Origin: Bog-473 sp963736525 | GTDB taxonomy: Bacteria > Actinomycetota > Acidimicrobiia > Acidimicrobiales > RAAP-2 | Direction of reading: 5' to 3' | NCBI GenBank assembly: GCA_963736525.1 | Contig: CAVTPF010000013.1 | Span: forward strand, 62,001-126,000 | Length of the DNA stretch: 64,000 bases | In this document: piece by piece, positions 33,339 to 41,628 of the stretch | Position numbering within the stretch: position 1 is the first letter of the stretch | Layout of the letters: each line of letters opens with the position of its first letter | Notes under the pieces: generated by a model | What the model saw: the letters and a program-made list of their open reading frames with translations, nothing else | What the model was told of the DNA's origin: nothing | Database searches by the model: none | Translations under genes and position numbers: made by a program

Positions 33339-34304
33339 TCAGCGCAGGGTGGCCAGGCGGTCGAGGACGGCCTCGGCTTCGGCGACGAAGCGCCGGACCA
33401 GCTCTCCCGCCGGCACGAGCTCGCCGATTGCGCCCACGCCCTGCCCCGCCGGGTAGCACTCCTTGTCGACGTCGACGCCCTCCGTGAAGGAGTCGCCGCC
33501 GAGGTGCATGGTCCCGCTGCCGTACGCGACGCCGAGCTGTTCGGGGAACTTCTTCAGCTCGTCGGGATGTGCGTCGTAGTAGTCGGTGTACTGATTTCGC
33601 ACGACGCGCATGGTCTTGCCGGAGTACGCGCGGCTGACGGTGGTCTGGTCCTCCCGGCTGGCCAGCAGCGTCTCCTTGTAGCCGAGTACGCCGCGCGCCT
33701 CGGGCGTCGCGATGAAGCGCGTGCCCACCCACACGCCGTCGGCGCCGAGGGCCAACGCAGCGGCCAGGCCGCGTCCGTCGAAGATGCCTCCCGCCGCCAC
33801 GACCGGCACCCGATCGCCCACCGCGTCGACAACCTGCGGGACGAGGGGGAGGGTGGCGACTTGACCCGTGTGCCCCCCGGCCTCGGTGCCCTGGGCCACC
33901 ACGAGGTCGCACCCCGCCTCGACCGCACGCACCGCGTGCTCCACCTTCCCGCACATGCTGACAACGATCACGCGGTGGCGATGGCACAGATCGACCACCT
34001 CCGTGGGCACGCCGAGTCCCGCGACGAAGGCCGAGGCACCGCCTTCGATGATGATCTTGACCTGCTCGGTCATTCCGCCCGGCATGGCGGTGAGGAGGTC
34101 GACGCCGAAGGGTTTGTCGGTGGCCCGGCGCACCGCGGCAATCTCCGCCGACATCTTCTCATCGCCCATGGTGGACGCGCCGAGGCAACCGAACCCGCCG
34201 GCGGCCGAGACGGCTGACGCGAGTTCGGAGTAGGAGACACCTCCCATGCCGGCGAGCATGACGGGATGCTCGATCCCGAGCAGCTCGGTGAGGCGAGTAC
34301 GCAT
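33339..34304 (-). CDS. Nitronate monooxygenase family protein
   Basis: A 321-residue FMN TIM-barrel enzyme of the nitronate monooxygenase / enoyl reductase-like family. The N-terminal HPVMLAGMGGVSYSELASAV, the AQGTEAGGHTG loop near residue 143 with the catalytic His, and PVVAAGGIFDGRGLAAALAL near residue 172 bind FMN phosphate. The C-terminal part includes YPAGQGVGAIGELVPAGELV, common to actinobacterial members near lipid-catabolism genes. ATG at 34304. It is divergent from the MFS exporter across 190 bases. It differs from the family member at 7341-8408, so they are not recent duplicates. Confidence 0.9.
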   Translation of the reverse strand: MRTRLTELLGIEHPVMLAGMGGVSYSELASAVSAAGGFGCLGASTMGDEKMSAEIAAVRRATDKPFGVDLLTAMPGGMTEQVKIIIEGGASAFVAGLGVPTEVVDLCHRHRVIVVSMCGKVEHAVRAVEAGCDLVVAQGTEAGGHTGQVATLPLVPQVVDAVGDRVPVVAAGGIFDGRGLAAALALGADGVWVGTRFIATPEARGVLGYKETLLASREDQTTVSRAYSGKTMRVVRNQYTDYYDAHPDELKKFPEQLGVAYGSGTMHLGGDSFTEGVDVDKECYPAGQGVGAIGELVPAGELVRRFVAEAEAVLDRLATLR

Positions 34305-34400
34305 TGCTGTGGCCTTCCTTCATGTCGATCGTGTGCGTGTCGGCGACAGGCATCCGCCGCGGGGACCGTAGCGCGGGTGCGCAAGGGACGGGTGCCCGCC

Positions 34401-34429
34401 GCCACCGTCCCGGTGGAAGGGACGGTGGC
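34401..34429. promoter_or_regulatory. Strong 11-bp hairpin between divergent genes
   Basis: GCCACCGTCCC (34401-34411) and GGGACGGTGGC (34419-34429) are perfect 11-base arms with a 7-base loop, in the gap between nitronate monooxygenase (reverse) and the MFS exporter (forward). A partial third copy GGGACGGGTG lies at 34385-34394. There is no T-run and no gene ends here, so an operator is more likely than a terminator. Confidence 0.5.
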
Positions 34430-34494
34430 CTGCACATGGTTGCATTTCGAACACGGCGTTCCTACTCTGATTCGATCGTGGCAGACCTGGGGAG

Positions 34495-36576
34495 GTGGGT
34501 GTGAGCGTCGTCACAGCGTCCCCGGTGGTCGAGAAGATCAGCAAGCGGCGACTCTGGTGGATCCTCGGGGCCTTGCTGCTGGGCATGCTGCTTGCGGCGC
34601 TCGACCAGACCATCGTCTCCACGGCGCTCCCCACCATCGTGGGAGACCTGCACGGGGGGTCGCACCTGGCCTGGGTGGTGACCGCATACCTGCTCGCCTC
34701 GACGGTTTCGACCCCGCTGTGGGGGAAGCTGGGCGACCAGTACGGGCGCAAGACCTTCTTCCAGGCGTCGATCGTGATCTTCGTGATCGGCTCCGCGCTG
34801 TCGGGGTTCAGCCACACCATGAACGAGCTGATCGCCTTCCGCGCCCTGCAGGGCCTGGGCGGGGGCGGCCTCATGGTCGGCGCGCAGACCATCATCGGGG
34901 ACGTGGTCTCGCCGCGCGAGCGGGGACGCTACATGGGGCTCTTCGGCGCCATGTTCGGTGTGGCCACGGTGATCGGGCCGCTGATCGGCGGACTGTGCGT
35001 GACCTACCTGTCGTGGCGCTGGGTCTTCTACATCAACCTGCCGCTCGGGATCCTCGCCCTCTTCGTGACCGGCGCCGTGCTGCCGGGCCACCTGCGCCGA
35101 GTGCGCCACACCATCGACTATCTGGGCTCGCTGCTGCTCGCCGGCTCGGCGACGTCACTGATCATCTTCGCCAGCCTCGGCGGTGTCTCGTGGGCGTGGA
35201 CGTCGGTGCCGAGCATCCTCACCGCCGTGCTCGGTGTGGTGCTGGCCATGGGCTTCCTCCTGGCCGAGCACTGGGCGGTCGAGCCGGTGATCCCGCTCAA
35301 GCTCTTCAGGATCACGGTGTTCAACGCCGCCAGCGCCATCGGCTTCGTGATGGGCTTCGCCATGTTCGGCGCGCTGACCTTCCTCCCGTTGTTCCTGCAG
35401 AACGTGAAGGGGGTGAGCCCGACGACCTCGGGCCTGCGCCTCTTGCCGCTCATGCTCGGGTTGCTCGGCGCCTCCATCGGCTCGGGCCGGCTCGTGACCC
35501 GGTGGGGTCGCTACAAGATCTTCCCGATCGTCGGCACGGCGATGATGACCCTGGGCGCCTACCTGCTGTCGACCATCGACGCCTCCATCAACAGCTGGCT
35601 CCTCGCCCTCTACATGTTCGTCTTCGGTCTCGGCCTGGGGCTGATCATGCAAGTCCTCGTCGTGGCGGTGCAGAACGCGGTGTCGTACCAGGATCTCGGC
35701 GTCGCGACGAGCGGCGCCACCTTCTTCCGCATGATCGGCGGTTCGTTCGGCACGGCGGTGTTCGGCGCCATCTACGCCAGCGTGTTCACCCGCACGTTCG
35801 CGCCGACCTTGGCCAAGGTGCCGGCGTCGGTGCTGAAGTCCTTCAACCCGCAGACCCTCGACCCGGCGCTCCTGACCAAGCTGAAGTCGACCGCAGCCGG
35901 GCTGGTCTTCTACGAGAAGTACATCGACGCGGTGACCCACGCGGTGCAGATCGTCTTCCTCGTCGCCGTGCCGATCTCGTTCCTCGCCTTCCTCCTGACC
36001 TTCCTGCTTCCCGAGTTGGAGCTGCGCAAGTCCGTGCAGACCGTCGATCTCGGCGAGGTGCACGGCATGCCGGAGCACCGGTCGTCGCTGCAGGAGATAG
36101 AGCTTGCACTCGCACGCCTGTCGGCGCGGGAGAACCGGGCCGAGCTGTACCACACGCTGGCGCAACGGGCAGGGATCGACCTGCCGCCTCGTTCGGTGTG
36201 GCTGCTGTACCGGCTCGCGGACCGGCCCGCCTGCACAACCGCCGAGGTGGCGGACCACCTGAACGTCGAACCCGACGTGATCCAGCCCGGGCTCGACGGC
36301 CTGCTGTCCGCCAGCATGATCGAGGAGCGACGGCGGGGTTCCGAGTGCGAGTTCCACCTGACGACGAGCGGAGCGGCGGCACTCGAGCGGTTGACCGAGG
36401 CGCGACGCAGCGGGCTCACCGAGCTGCTCGAGGGGTGGAACCCCCAGGAGCACCCCGAGGTGATCGACATGGTGAAGAACCTGGCCCATTCGCTGCTCGC
36501 CGACGACGAGCGCCTCGTGGCCGATGCCCTGCCCAAGTCGGCCCTCGTCACCACCACGGGGGCGTCGGTGGAATGA
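34495..36576 (+). CDS. DHA2-type MFS exporter fused to a winged-helix domain
   Basis: A 693-residue protein. Residues 1-510 form a 14-helix drug:H+ antiporter (DHA2/EmrB-like), with ALDQTIVSTALPTIVGDL near residue 38 (motif D1), GKLGDQYGRKTFF near residue 77 (motif A) and GPLIGGLCVTYLSWRWVFYI near residue 160 (motif C). After a short linker, residues 535-690 are cytoplasmic and contain a MarR-like winged helix: ARENRAELYHTLAQRAGIDL, then TAEVADHLNVEPDVIQPGL and LLSASMIEERRRGSECEF. Such fusions exist in actinobacteria; their purpose is unclear. Start is GTG at 34495 or two codons later. Confidence 0.9.
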   Translation: MGVSVVTASPVVEKISKRRLWWILGALLLGMLLAALDQTIVSTALPTIVGDLHGGSHLAWVVTAYLLASTVSTPLWGKLGDQYGRKTFFQASIVIFVIGSALSGFSHTMNELIAFRALQGLGGGGLMVGAQTIIGDVVSPRERGRYMGLFGAMFGVATVIGPLIGGLCVTYLSWRWVFYINLPLGILALFVTGAVLPGHLRRVRHTIDYLGSLLLAGSATSLIIFASLGGVSWAWTSVPSILTAVLGVVLAMGFLLAEHWAVEPVIPLKLFRITVFNAASAIGFVMGFAMFGALTFLPLFLQNVKGVSPTTSGLRLLPLMLGLLGASIGSGRLVTRWGRYKIFPIVGTAMMTLGAYLLSTIDASINSWLLALYMFVFGLGLGLIMQVLVVAVQNAVSYQDLGVATSGATFFRMIGGSFGTAVFGAIYASVFTRTFAPTLAKVPASVLKSFNPQTLDPALLTKLKSTAAGLVFYEKYIDAVTHAVQIVFLVAVPISFLAFLLTFLLPELELRKSVQTVDLGEVHGMPEHRSSLQEIELALARLSARENRAELYHTLAQRAGIDLPPRSVWLLYRLADRPACTTAEVADHLNVEPDVIQPGLDGLLSASMIEERRRGSECEFHLTTSGAAALERLTEARRSGLTELLEGWNPQEHPEVIDMVKNLAHSLLADDERLVADALPKSALVTTTGASVE

Positions 36577-36577
36577 G

Positions 36578-36596
36578 CCCGCCGGCGCAGGGCGGG
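36578..36596. terminator. Possible hairpin between convergent genes
   Basis: CCCGCC (36578-36583) and GGCGGG (36591-36596) form a 6-base GC stem with a 7-base loop immediately after the MFS stop and before the kinase stop. There is no T-tract, so only a weak claim as a bidirectional end signal is possible. Confidence 0.25.
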
Positions 36597-36602
36597 TCAG
36601 CG

Positions 36603-37670
36603 TCAGGTGTCGGTGGGCTCGGTGGGCTCGGTGGGCTCGGTGGGCTCGGTGGGCTCGGACGGCTCGGTGGGCGAGGTGAGCGCAGCGCGCAGGGCGGCCT
36701 GCGCCTCGGCCGGCGCCCCGATGGCGTCGAGCCCGATCAACGCCGCGCCCAGGACCGGCGGGGCGTCGAGTCGGATCAAGTCGGCACGTGGAGCCACCGC
36801 TCGGATCCCCGTGGCGACGCGTTCGTGGAACGCGCGGTCGCCGGTGTCGAAGATGCCGCCGCCCAGCACGACCTCGACGGGGTCGTCCTGGAGGCCGAGC
36901 CGCGTGACGGCCGCCCGGACGAAGGCCGCCACCTCGTCGGCCAGGGTGTCCGCCGCGGCGCGGGCCGGCGCGTCGCCCTCGTTCGCCGCCTCGAGGAGGA
37001 CACGCGCCAGCTCGAAGAGGCGCCCGTAGGGAATGGTGCCGGTGTAGACGCCGCTGAGGACCGCTTCGGCGTCGGGCTGCCCGAGGTGCGCCGGGACCCG
37101 ATCGCGCAACGACGTCGGCTCGCCGCGACCGTCGCCGGCGCGCAGCGCCAGGCCGAGGGCACGCACCCCCAGCCATGCGCCACCCGGGGCGAAGTCGCCC
37201 GACAGCTCCGCCAGAGCCGGGAAGCGGACCGTGCTCCCGTCGGGCCCGACCGCTGCGCAGTTGACCCCCGTGCCGCAGACGACGCCGACCCCCCACGGGG
37301 CGGTCGTACCCGCCCGCGACACGGCGAACGTGTCGTTGCGGAGGATGGCGTGAGCCGTCCACTGCTTCGTCTCGATGACCGGTGCGATCCTCTCCTCGTC
37401 GACCGGGAGGTCGATGCCGGCCAGGCAGTACACCCCGGTGGGGCAGAGGGGGAGCGGCTGTCCCGACAGCCCCGCGTCCTCCAGCACTCCGGTCAGGGCA
37501 TGCCCCAGCGCGTCGAGCATGCCGTCGAGGCCGACCAGTTGGTGATTGCTCGGGCCGACCCTGGCTCGGCCCAGCAACGCACCGGCACGTGAGACGAGGA
37601 CCGCATCCGTCTTGGTGCTCCCTCCGTCGAACGCCAGCACGGCCGGCACGGAAGCGGACGGGTCGGGCAC
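36603..37670 (-). CDS. N-acetylglucosamine kinase (BadF/BadG ATPase family)
   Basis: A 355-residue sugar kinase of the BcrAD/BadFG, N-acetylglucosamine kinase group in the ASKHA fold. PHOSPHATE-1 is FDGGSTKTDAVLV near residues 14-26, PHOSPHATE-2 GVVCGTGVNCAAVGPDG near residue 128, and the adenosine motif VVLGGGIFDTGD near residue 265. The extreme C-terminus is a repeated Thr-Glu-Pro tail. It is divergent from a GH4 glycosidase by only 23 bases, so the pair probably degrades and phosphorylates amino-sugar or disaccharide substrates. GTG at 37670 or GTG at 37649 could be the start. Confidence 0.87.
   Translation of the reverse strand: MPDPSASVPAVLAFDGGSTKTDAVLVSRAGALLGRARVGPSNHQLVGLDGMLDALGHALTGVLEDAGLSGQPLPLCPTGVYCLAGIDLPVDEERIAPVIETKQWTAHAILRNDTFAVSRAGTTAPWGVGVVCGTGVNCAAVGPDGSTVRFPALAELSGDFAPGGAWLGVRALGLALRAGDGRGEPTSLRDRVPAHLGQPDAEAVLSGVYTGTIPYGRLFELARVLLEAANEGDAPARAAADTLADEVAAFVRAAVTRLGLQDDPVEVVLGGGIFDTGDRAFHERVATGIRAVAPRADLIRLDAPPVLGAALIGLDAIGAPAEAQAALRAALTSPTEPSEPTEPTEPTEPTEPTDT
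36611..36673. repeat. 9-bp tandem repeat coding for a Thr-Glu-Pro tail
   Basis: The unit CGGTGGGCT is repeated five times exactly (36611-36655) and twice imperfectly (to 36673). On the reverse strand it encodes TEP repeats at the kinase C-terminus. Copy number may vary between strains; the tail is probably disordered and not needed for catalysis. Confidence 0.9.
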
Positions 37671-37693
37671 GCCCGGATGTTACGTTGCGCTGC

Positions 37694-39007
37694 GTGGGGA
37701 CAAAGGTGGCCGTGGTGGGCGGTGGGAGCACGTACACCCCCGAACTGGTCGACGGTCTGTGCGATCTGGAGGACCGCATCGTCGTCGACGACCTCGTCCT
37801 TCTCGACCCGAATGACGTCCGCCGCGACGTCGTCGGGGGTCTCTCCGAGCGCATCCTGCGGGCGCGGGGTTGGGGAGGCACCTTCTGGACCACGGCGGAT
37901 CCGCACGATGCGCTGGAGGGTGCCGACTTCGTCGTCGTCCAGCTGCGGATCGGCGGCCAGGGGGCGCGCCACGTCGACGAGACGCTCCCGGTCGGCTACG
38001 GGTGCCTGGGCCAGGAGACGGTCGGCGCCGGCGGGCTGGCGAAGGCGCTGCGCACGGTGCCGGTCGTCCTGGGCCTGGCCGAGGAGATGGCAACCCGGGC
38101 CAACCCGGGCGCGTGGCTGGTCGACTTCACGAATCCGGTCGGGATCGTCACCCAGGCGCTGCTCGACGAGGGTCACCGCGCCGTCGGCCTGTGCAACGTC
38201 GCCATCTGGGCCCAGAGGCGCATCGGCCACTATCTCGGCGTCAACCCCGACGACATCGCGGTCGAGCACGTCGGGCTGAACCATCTGACATGGATACGGT
38301 CGGCCCGCACGGGGGGCACGGCGAGCGCCGAGGACTGGAACGACGCCAGCAGCGACGATCACCTCGATGAACTGTTCGAGCGGTTCGGTCCCGAGGTCGA
38401 GCTCGAGAGCGGCGTGCCGGTAGAGGTGCTCCGCATGCAGCACGCACTTCCCTCGTACTACGTCCACTACTACTACGGGCACGACGCCGAGGTCGCGCAG
38501 CAAGCGGCGCCCGGCTACCGATCGCGGGCCGACGTGGTGGCGGAGCTGGAGGCCGCCCTGCTCGAGGAATACCGCGATCTTGCGCTCGTCTCGAAGCCGG
38601 CCGCGTTGTCGTACCGGGGCGGTGCCTACTACTCGTTGGCCGCGGTGCGCCTCATGGCCTCGCTCCATGCGGGCACGGGTGACATGCAGGTCGTCGACAT
38701 GCGCAACGACGGAGCGGTGCCCGAGCTGCCCGACGATGCCGTCGTGGAGACGACCGCGATCGTCGACTCGACCGGGGCCCACCCCCTGCCCCAGCGGGAG
38801 CTGTCGCCCGAGATGCTCGGGCTGGTCCAGCACGCCAAGGCGTACGAGCGGCTCGCCGTCAGGGCCGCCTGCTCGGGAAGCCGCGACGACGTCGTGCGCG
38901 CACTCCTGGCCAACCCTCTGGTCGGTCAGTACCCGCTGGCGGCCGAGTTGGCGGACGCGCTCTTGGGCGCCAACCGCGCGCATCTGCCTCGCTTCTTCCC
39001 GTCGTGA
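37694..39007 (+). CDS. Glycoside hydrolase family 4 (6-phospho-beta-glucosidase type)
   Basis: A 437-residue GH4 enzyme, which cleaves phosphorylated glucosides by an NAD+/Mn2+-dependent elimination-addition mechanism. The dinucleotide motif VAVVGGGSTYTPELVDGL is at the N-terminus, followed by DFTNPVGIVTQALL near residue 150. The metal ligands are the Cys in LCNVAIW near residue 168 and the His in GLNHLTW near residue 198. HVDETLPVGYGCLGQETVGA near residue 96 resembles 6-phospho-beta-glucosidases. The GTG at 37694 is the first codon fitting the family start; frame upstream belongs to the opposite-strand kinase. Confidence 0.9.
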   Translation: MGTKVAVVGGGSTYTPELVDGLCDLEDRIVVDDLVLLDPNDVRRDVVGGLSERILRARGWGGTFWTTADPHDALEGADFVVVQLRIGGQGARHVDETLPVGYGCLGQETVGAGGLAKALRTVPVVLGLAEEMATRANPGAWLVDFTNPVGIVTQALLDEGHRAVGLCNVAIWAQRRIGHYLGVNPDDIAVEHVGLNHLTWIRSARTGGTASAEDWNDASSDDHLDELFERFGPEVELESGVPVEVLRMQHALPSYYVHYYYGHDAEVAQQAAPGYRSRADVVAELEAALLEEYRDLALVSKPAALSYRGGAYYSLAAVRLMASLHAGTGDMQVVDMRNDGAVPELPDDAVVETTAIVDSTGAHPLPQRELSPEMLGLVQHAKAYERLAVRAACSGSRDDVVRALLANPLVGQYPLAAELADALLGANRAHLPRFFPS

Positions 39008-39130
39008 CCGCCCTCGCCGGAACCCAAGGCCGCGCGGGTGCTCGGGGCGTGACCGGCAGCGGCCCGGTTAGTCTGTGGTCGCTCTTGAGCGGTGTGCCGG
39101 GAAGACTGGTCGGCGGCGAGTGAACCCCCC

Positions 39131-40558
39131 ATGACCGACATCGACCAGCTGGTGTCGCCGGAACCGGCGCGTATCGGCAAAGACCGGCGACAACTCCCGA
39201 GCTGGCGCTGGGAAGAGCTGCGAACGACCTTGTGGGTCGTTCCGAGCGTCCTGGTCGTGGTGTCGGCGCTGCTGTTCGTCGTGACGTTCGAGATCGACCT
39301 GGCCGCGTACCACCATCAGATCATCCTTCCGGACTGGATCCGGACCGGGACCGCCGACGCCGAGCGCCAGGTCCTCATCGCCATCGCGGCCGCCGTCATC
39401 ACGGTGATCGGCGTGGTGTTCTCCATCACGATCCTTGCCTTGACGCTGGCGTCGCAGCAGTTCGGCCCCCGCATGATGCGGAACTTCGTCCGGGACATCG
39501 GCAACCAGGTCACGCTGGGTGTGTTCGTCGGGACGTTCGTCTACTCGGTCCTCGCACTCGGCTCCATCAGCAGCATCAGCAGCAGCTTCGTGCCCCATCT
39601 GTCCACGTCGGTTGCCGAGGCCCTCCTGCTGGTCGACCTCGGCGTCCTCATCTACTTCATCCACCACATCGCGAAGTCCATTCAGCTACCCGAGGTGATC
39701 GCGGGGATCGCCGACGATCTCATGGAGTCGATCGATTCGGAGTTCCCCGAAGAGGTGGGTGACGGCGTGGCCGAGCCGGCGACGAGACTCCACGCCGGCA
39801 AGTCGGTGGCCGAGCTGCTCACGCTGATTGAGGAGCGCGGCGCCGTGGTGCCGTCGCAGGTCGGCGGTTACATCCAGTACGTGGGCTACTCCCAGTTGAT
39901 CGCGATCGCGACGCGCACCGACTCCGTGATTCGCCTGGAGCACCGGCCGGGCCACTTCCTCGGCACCGGGCGCCCGCTGGCGATGGTCTGGCCCAGGGGC
40001 GCCGCGCCCGAGGTCGCGCGGGCCCTGTCCAAGGCGCACGTGACCGGCCCCCACCGCACGCTCGTGCAGGACCCCGTCTTCGCCATCGACCAGCTGGTCG
40101 AGATCGCGATCCGGGCCCTGTCGGCGGCCGTGAACGACACCTTCACCGCGCTCACGTGCATCGACTGGCTCGCCGCGGGGCTGGGCCGCGTGTCGGGCCG
40201 GGTGCTGGACGAGGGCGTGTACCGCGACGCCGGCGGCCACGTCCGCCTCATCGAATTCGACCCGTCGTACGCCCGGATGGTCAACCGAGCCTTCGACAAG
40301 ATCCGGCAGGCGGCGCGTGGCATGCCCGCGGTGCTCATCCGGCTCATCGATTCGCTGGGCTCCGTCATGCTCGACACCGTGTCGGTGGAGCAGCGCCTGG
40401 TGCTCCGCCGCCAGGCCGACATGGTCCTGCGGCTGGCCGAGGACACGGTGAGCGAGCCCAACGACCTGGAGGAGATCCGCTTCCGCTACCGGCGGATGCC
40501 GGGTGAGGAGGCCTTCGAGGAGAAGCCCCACACCTGGTCGAAGATCGACCTGCCCTGA
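39131..40558 (+). CDS. DUF2254 family membrane protein
   Basis: A 475-residue membrane protein of the DUF2254 family. Four hydrophobic segments are near residues 36-56, 83-110, 127-150 and 165-185, the second with VITVIGVVFSITILALTLAS, followed by SQQFGPRMMRNFVRD, a family hallmark. The C-terminal 280 residues are cytoplasmic and include LVEIAIRALSAAVNDTFTAL near residue 320, where RALSxAxNDxxTA is conserved. Function is unknown; an ion or mechanosensitive role has been suggested only loosely. ATG at 39131 was preferred to a GTG at 39092 because it aligns with the family. Confidence 0.88.
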   Translation: MTDIDQLVSPEPARIGKDRRQLPSWRWEELRTTLWVVPSVLVVVSALLFVVTFEIDLAAYHHQIILPDWIRTGTADAERQVLIAIAAAVITVIGVVFSITILALTLASQQFGPRMMRNFVRDIGNQVTLGVFVGTFVYSVLALGSISSISSSFVPHLSTSVAEALLLVDLGVLIYFIHHIAKSIQLPEVIAGIADDLMESIDSEFPEEVGDGVAEPATRLHAGKSVAELLTLIEERGAVVPSQVGGYIQYVGYSQLIAIATRTDSVIRLEHRPGHFLGTGRPLAMVWPRGAAPEVARALSKAHVTGPHRTLVQDPVFAIDQLVEIAIRALSAAVNDTFTALTCIDWLAAGLGRVSGRVLDEGVYRDAGGHVRLIEFDPSYARMVNRAFDKIRQAARGMPAVLIRLIDSLGSVMLDTVSVEQRLVLRRQADMVLRLAEDTVSEPNDLEEIRFRYRRMPGEEAFEEKPHTWSKIDLP

Positions 40559-40588
40559 TGTCGTTCGATGCCGCCGCCGACGCCGCGC

Positions 40589-40888
40589 TCAGGAGGGCCG
40601 GCGCTGCGCCGCCGACCATCGCTCGGCCCATCGTTGCAGGGGGGCGATGGCGTCGCCGAGCTGACGACCGAGCGCGGTCAGCTCGTACTCCGCACCGTCT
40701 TCCTGACTGACCAGCCCAGCCGTGCGCAGCTCGGCGAGCCTCTCGTAGAGCACGCTCGAGGACATCTCGTCGCACCGGGCACGCAGGGCACGGGCGCCCA
40801 GGGCCCCGTCCCGCAGCTCCCACAGGATGCGCAGCGCCCAGCGGCGGCCGAGCAGGTCGAGCGCGGCCATGAGCGGACGCCCCGTCAC
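40589..40888 (-). CDS. HxlR-family transcriptional regulator
   Basis: A 99-residue HxlR winged-helix regulator. Family pattern: AALDLLGRRWALRILWELRD near residue 8, the recognition region RALRARCDEMSSSVLYERL near residue 36, AELRTAGLVSQEDG as wing approach, and YELTALGRQLGDAI near the end. HxlR proteins sense redox or reactive carbonyls through Cys; here the single Cys is at residue 39. The start is GTG at 40888, or ATG at 40870. It is divergent from a CMD-family gene, with a 15-base inverted repeat in the gap, so it probably regulates both. Confidence 0.9.
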   Translation of the reverse strand: MTGRPLMAALDLLGRRWALRILWELRDGALGARALRARCDEMSSSVLYERLAELRTAGLVSQEDGAEYELTALGRQLGDAIAPLQRWAERWSAAQRRPS

Positions 40889-40960
40889 CGACCCACGGAC
40901 GGGACGGCCGGGCCGGGGGGAGGCGGGTTCATCTCACCGCACCCGCCGGCCGGGCTGGTT

Positions 40961-41015
40961 CTGAATCCGAAACATCTGGCTAAGGTACCCGCTCGTCGAA
41001 ATGTTTCTGATTCAG
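40961..41015. promoter_or_regulatory. Large dyad operator between hxlR and CMD gene
   Basis: CTGAATCCGAAACAT (40961-40975) and ATGTTTCTGATTCAG (41001-41015) are 15-base inverted arms with one mismatch, separated by 25 bases. The centre-to-centre distance of 40 bases is close to four helical turns, so two dimers could bind on one face. It lies between the divergent HxlR regulator and the CMD-family gene. Confidence 0.75.
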
Positions 41016-41043
41016 GAACGCAGAGGGATGGAGGTGAGCAGGC

Positions 41044-41628
41044 ATGGGGGCACGAGCAGAGGCCCAGGTTCCACGCATCGCACCGCTCGAGGCACCGTAC
41101 GAGCCCGCCGTCGAGGAGCAGCTCCGGTCCATGATGCCGGCGGGTGTGCCGCCGATCGCGTTGTTCCGGACCTTCGTGCGGAACCCGGCCATGGCCGCGG
41201 CCATGCAGCCATGGGGACGCCATGAGTTGAGCCGGTCGTTGTCGGTCGGGCTCCGTGAGCGGGAGATCGTGATCGACCGCACGTGTGCCCGGTGTGGGTG
41301 CGAGTACGAATGGGGCGTCCACGTGGCCTTCTTCGCGGAACGGGCCGGCTTCGACCGGGCCCAGGTGGCCTCCCTGACCGTTGGTGGCCCCGGCGACCCG
41401 TGCTGGACGGAGCCGCGCGACCGGCTCCTGATCCGCCTGGTGGACGAGCTCCATGAGTCGGCGGACGTGAGCGACTCGTTGTGGAGCCGGCTGCGGGGCG
41501 AGTTCGGCGACGCCCAACTGCTCGACCTTCTCATGCTGTGCGGCTGGTACCACGCCGTCAGCTTCACGGCCCGGGCCGCCCGAGTGGCGCCGGAGGACGG
41601 CGCACCCACGTTCGACTCCTTCCGCTGA
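41044..41628 (+). CDS. Carboxymuconolactone decarboxylase-family protein
   Basis: A 194-residue CMD/AhpD-fold protein, all-helical. The signature region is RTCARCGCEYEWGVHVAFFA near residue 79, carrying Cys and His residues at the usual redox/proton-relay site, preceded by LSVGLREREIVIDR. These proteins act as hydroperoxidases, decarboxylases or peroxidatic partners; the arrangement CxRCxCEYEWGVH suggests thiol chemistry rather than lactone decarboxylation. Being divergent from an HxlR regulator supports a stress- or electrophile-responsive role. ATG at 41044 follows a GAGG site. Confidence 0.87.
   Translation: MGARAEAQVPRIAPLEAPYEPAVEEQLRSMMPAGVPPIALFRTFVRNPAMAAAMQPWGRHELSRSLSVGLREREIVIDRTCARCGCEYEWGVHVAFFAERAGFDRAQVASLTVGGPGDPCWTEPRDRLLIRLVDELHESADVSDSLWSRLRGEFGDAQLLDLLMLCGWYHAVSFTARAARVAPEDGAPTFDSFR

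Noticed and set aside
35155..37893. Very long reverse-strand open frame (912 residues) covering the MFS and kinase region
   Set aside because: It is a GC-rich shadow frame, antisense to the MFS gene and out of phase with the kinase. Its translation is Arg/His/Gly/Ala-rich with no family motif, while the other frames carry clear domains.
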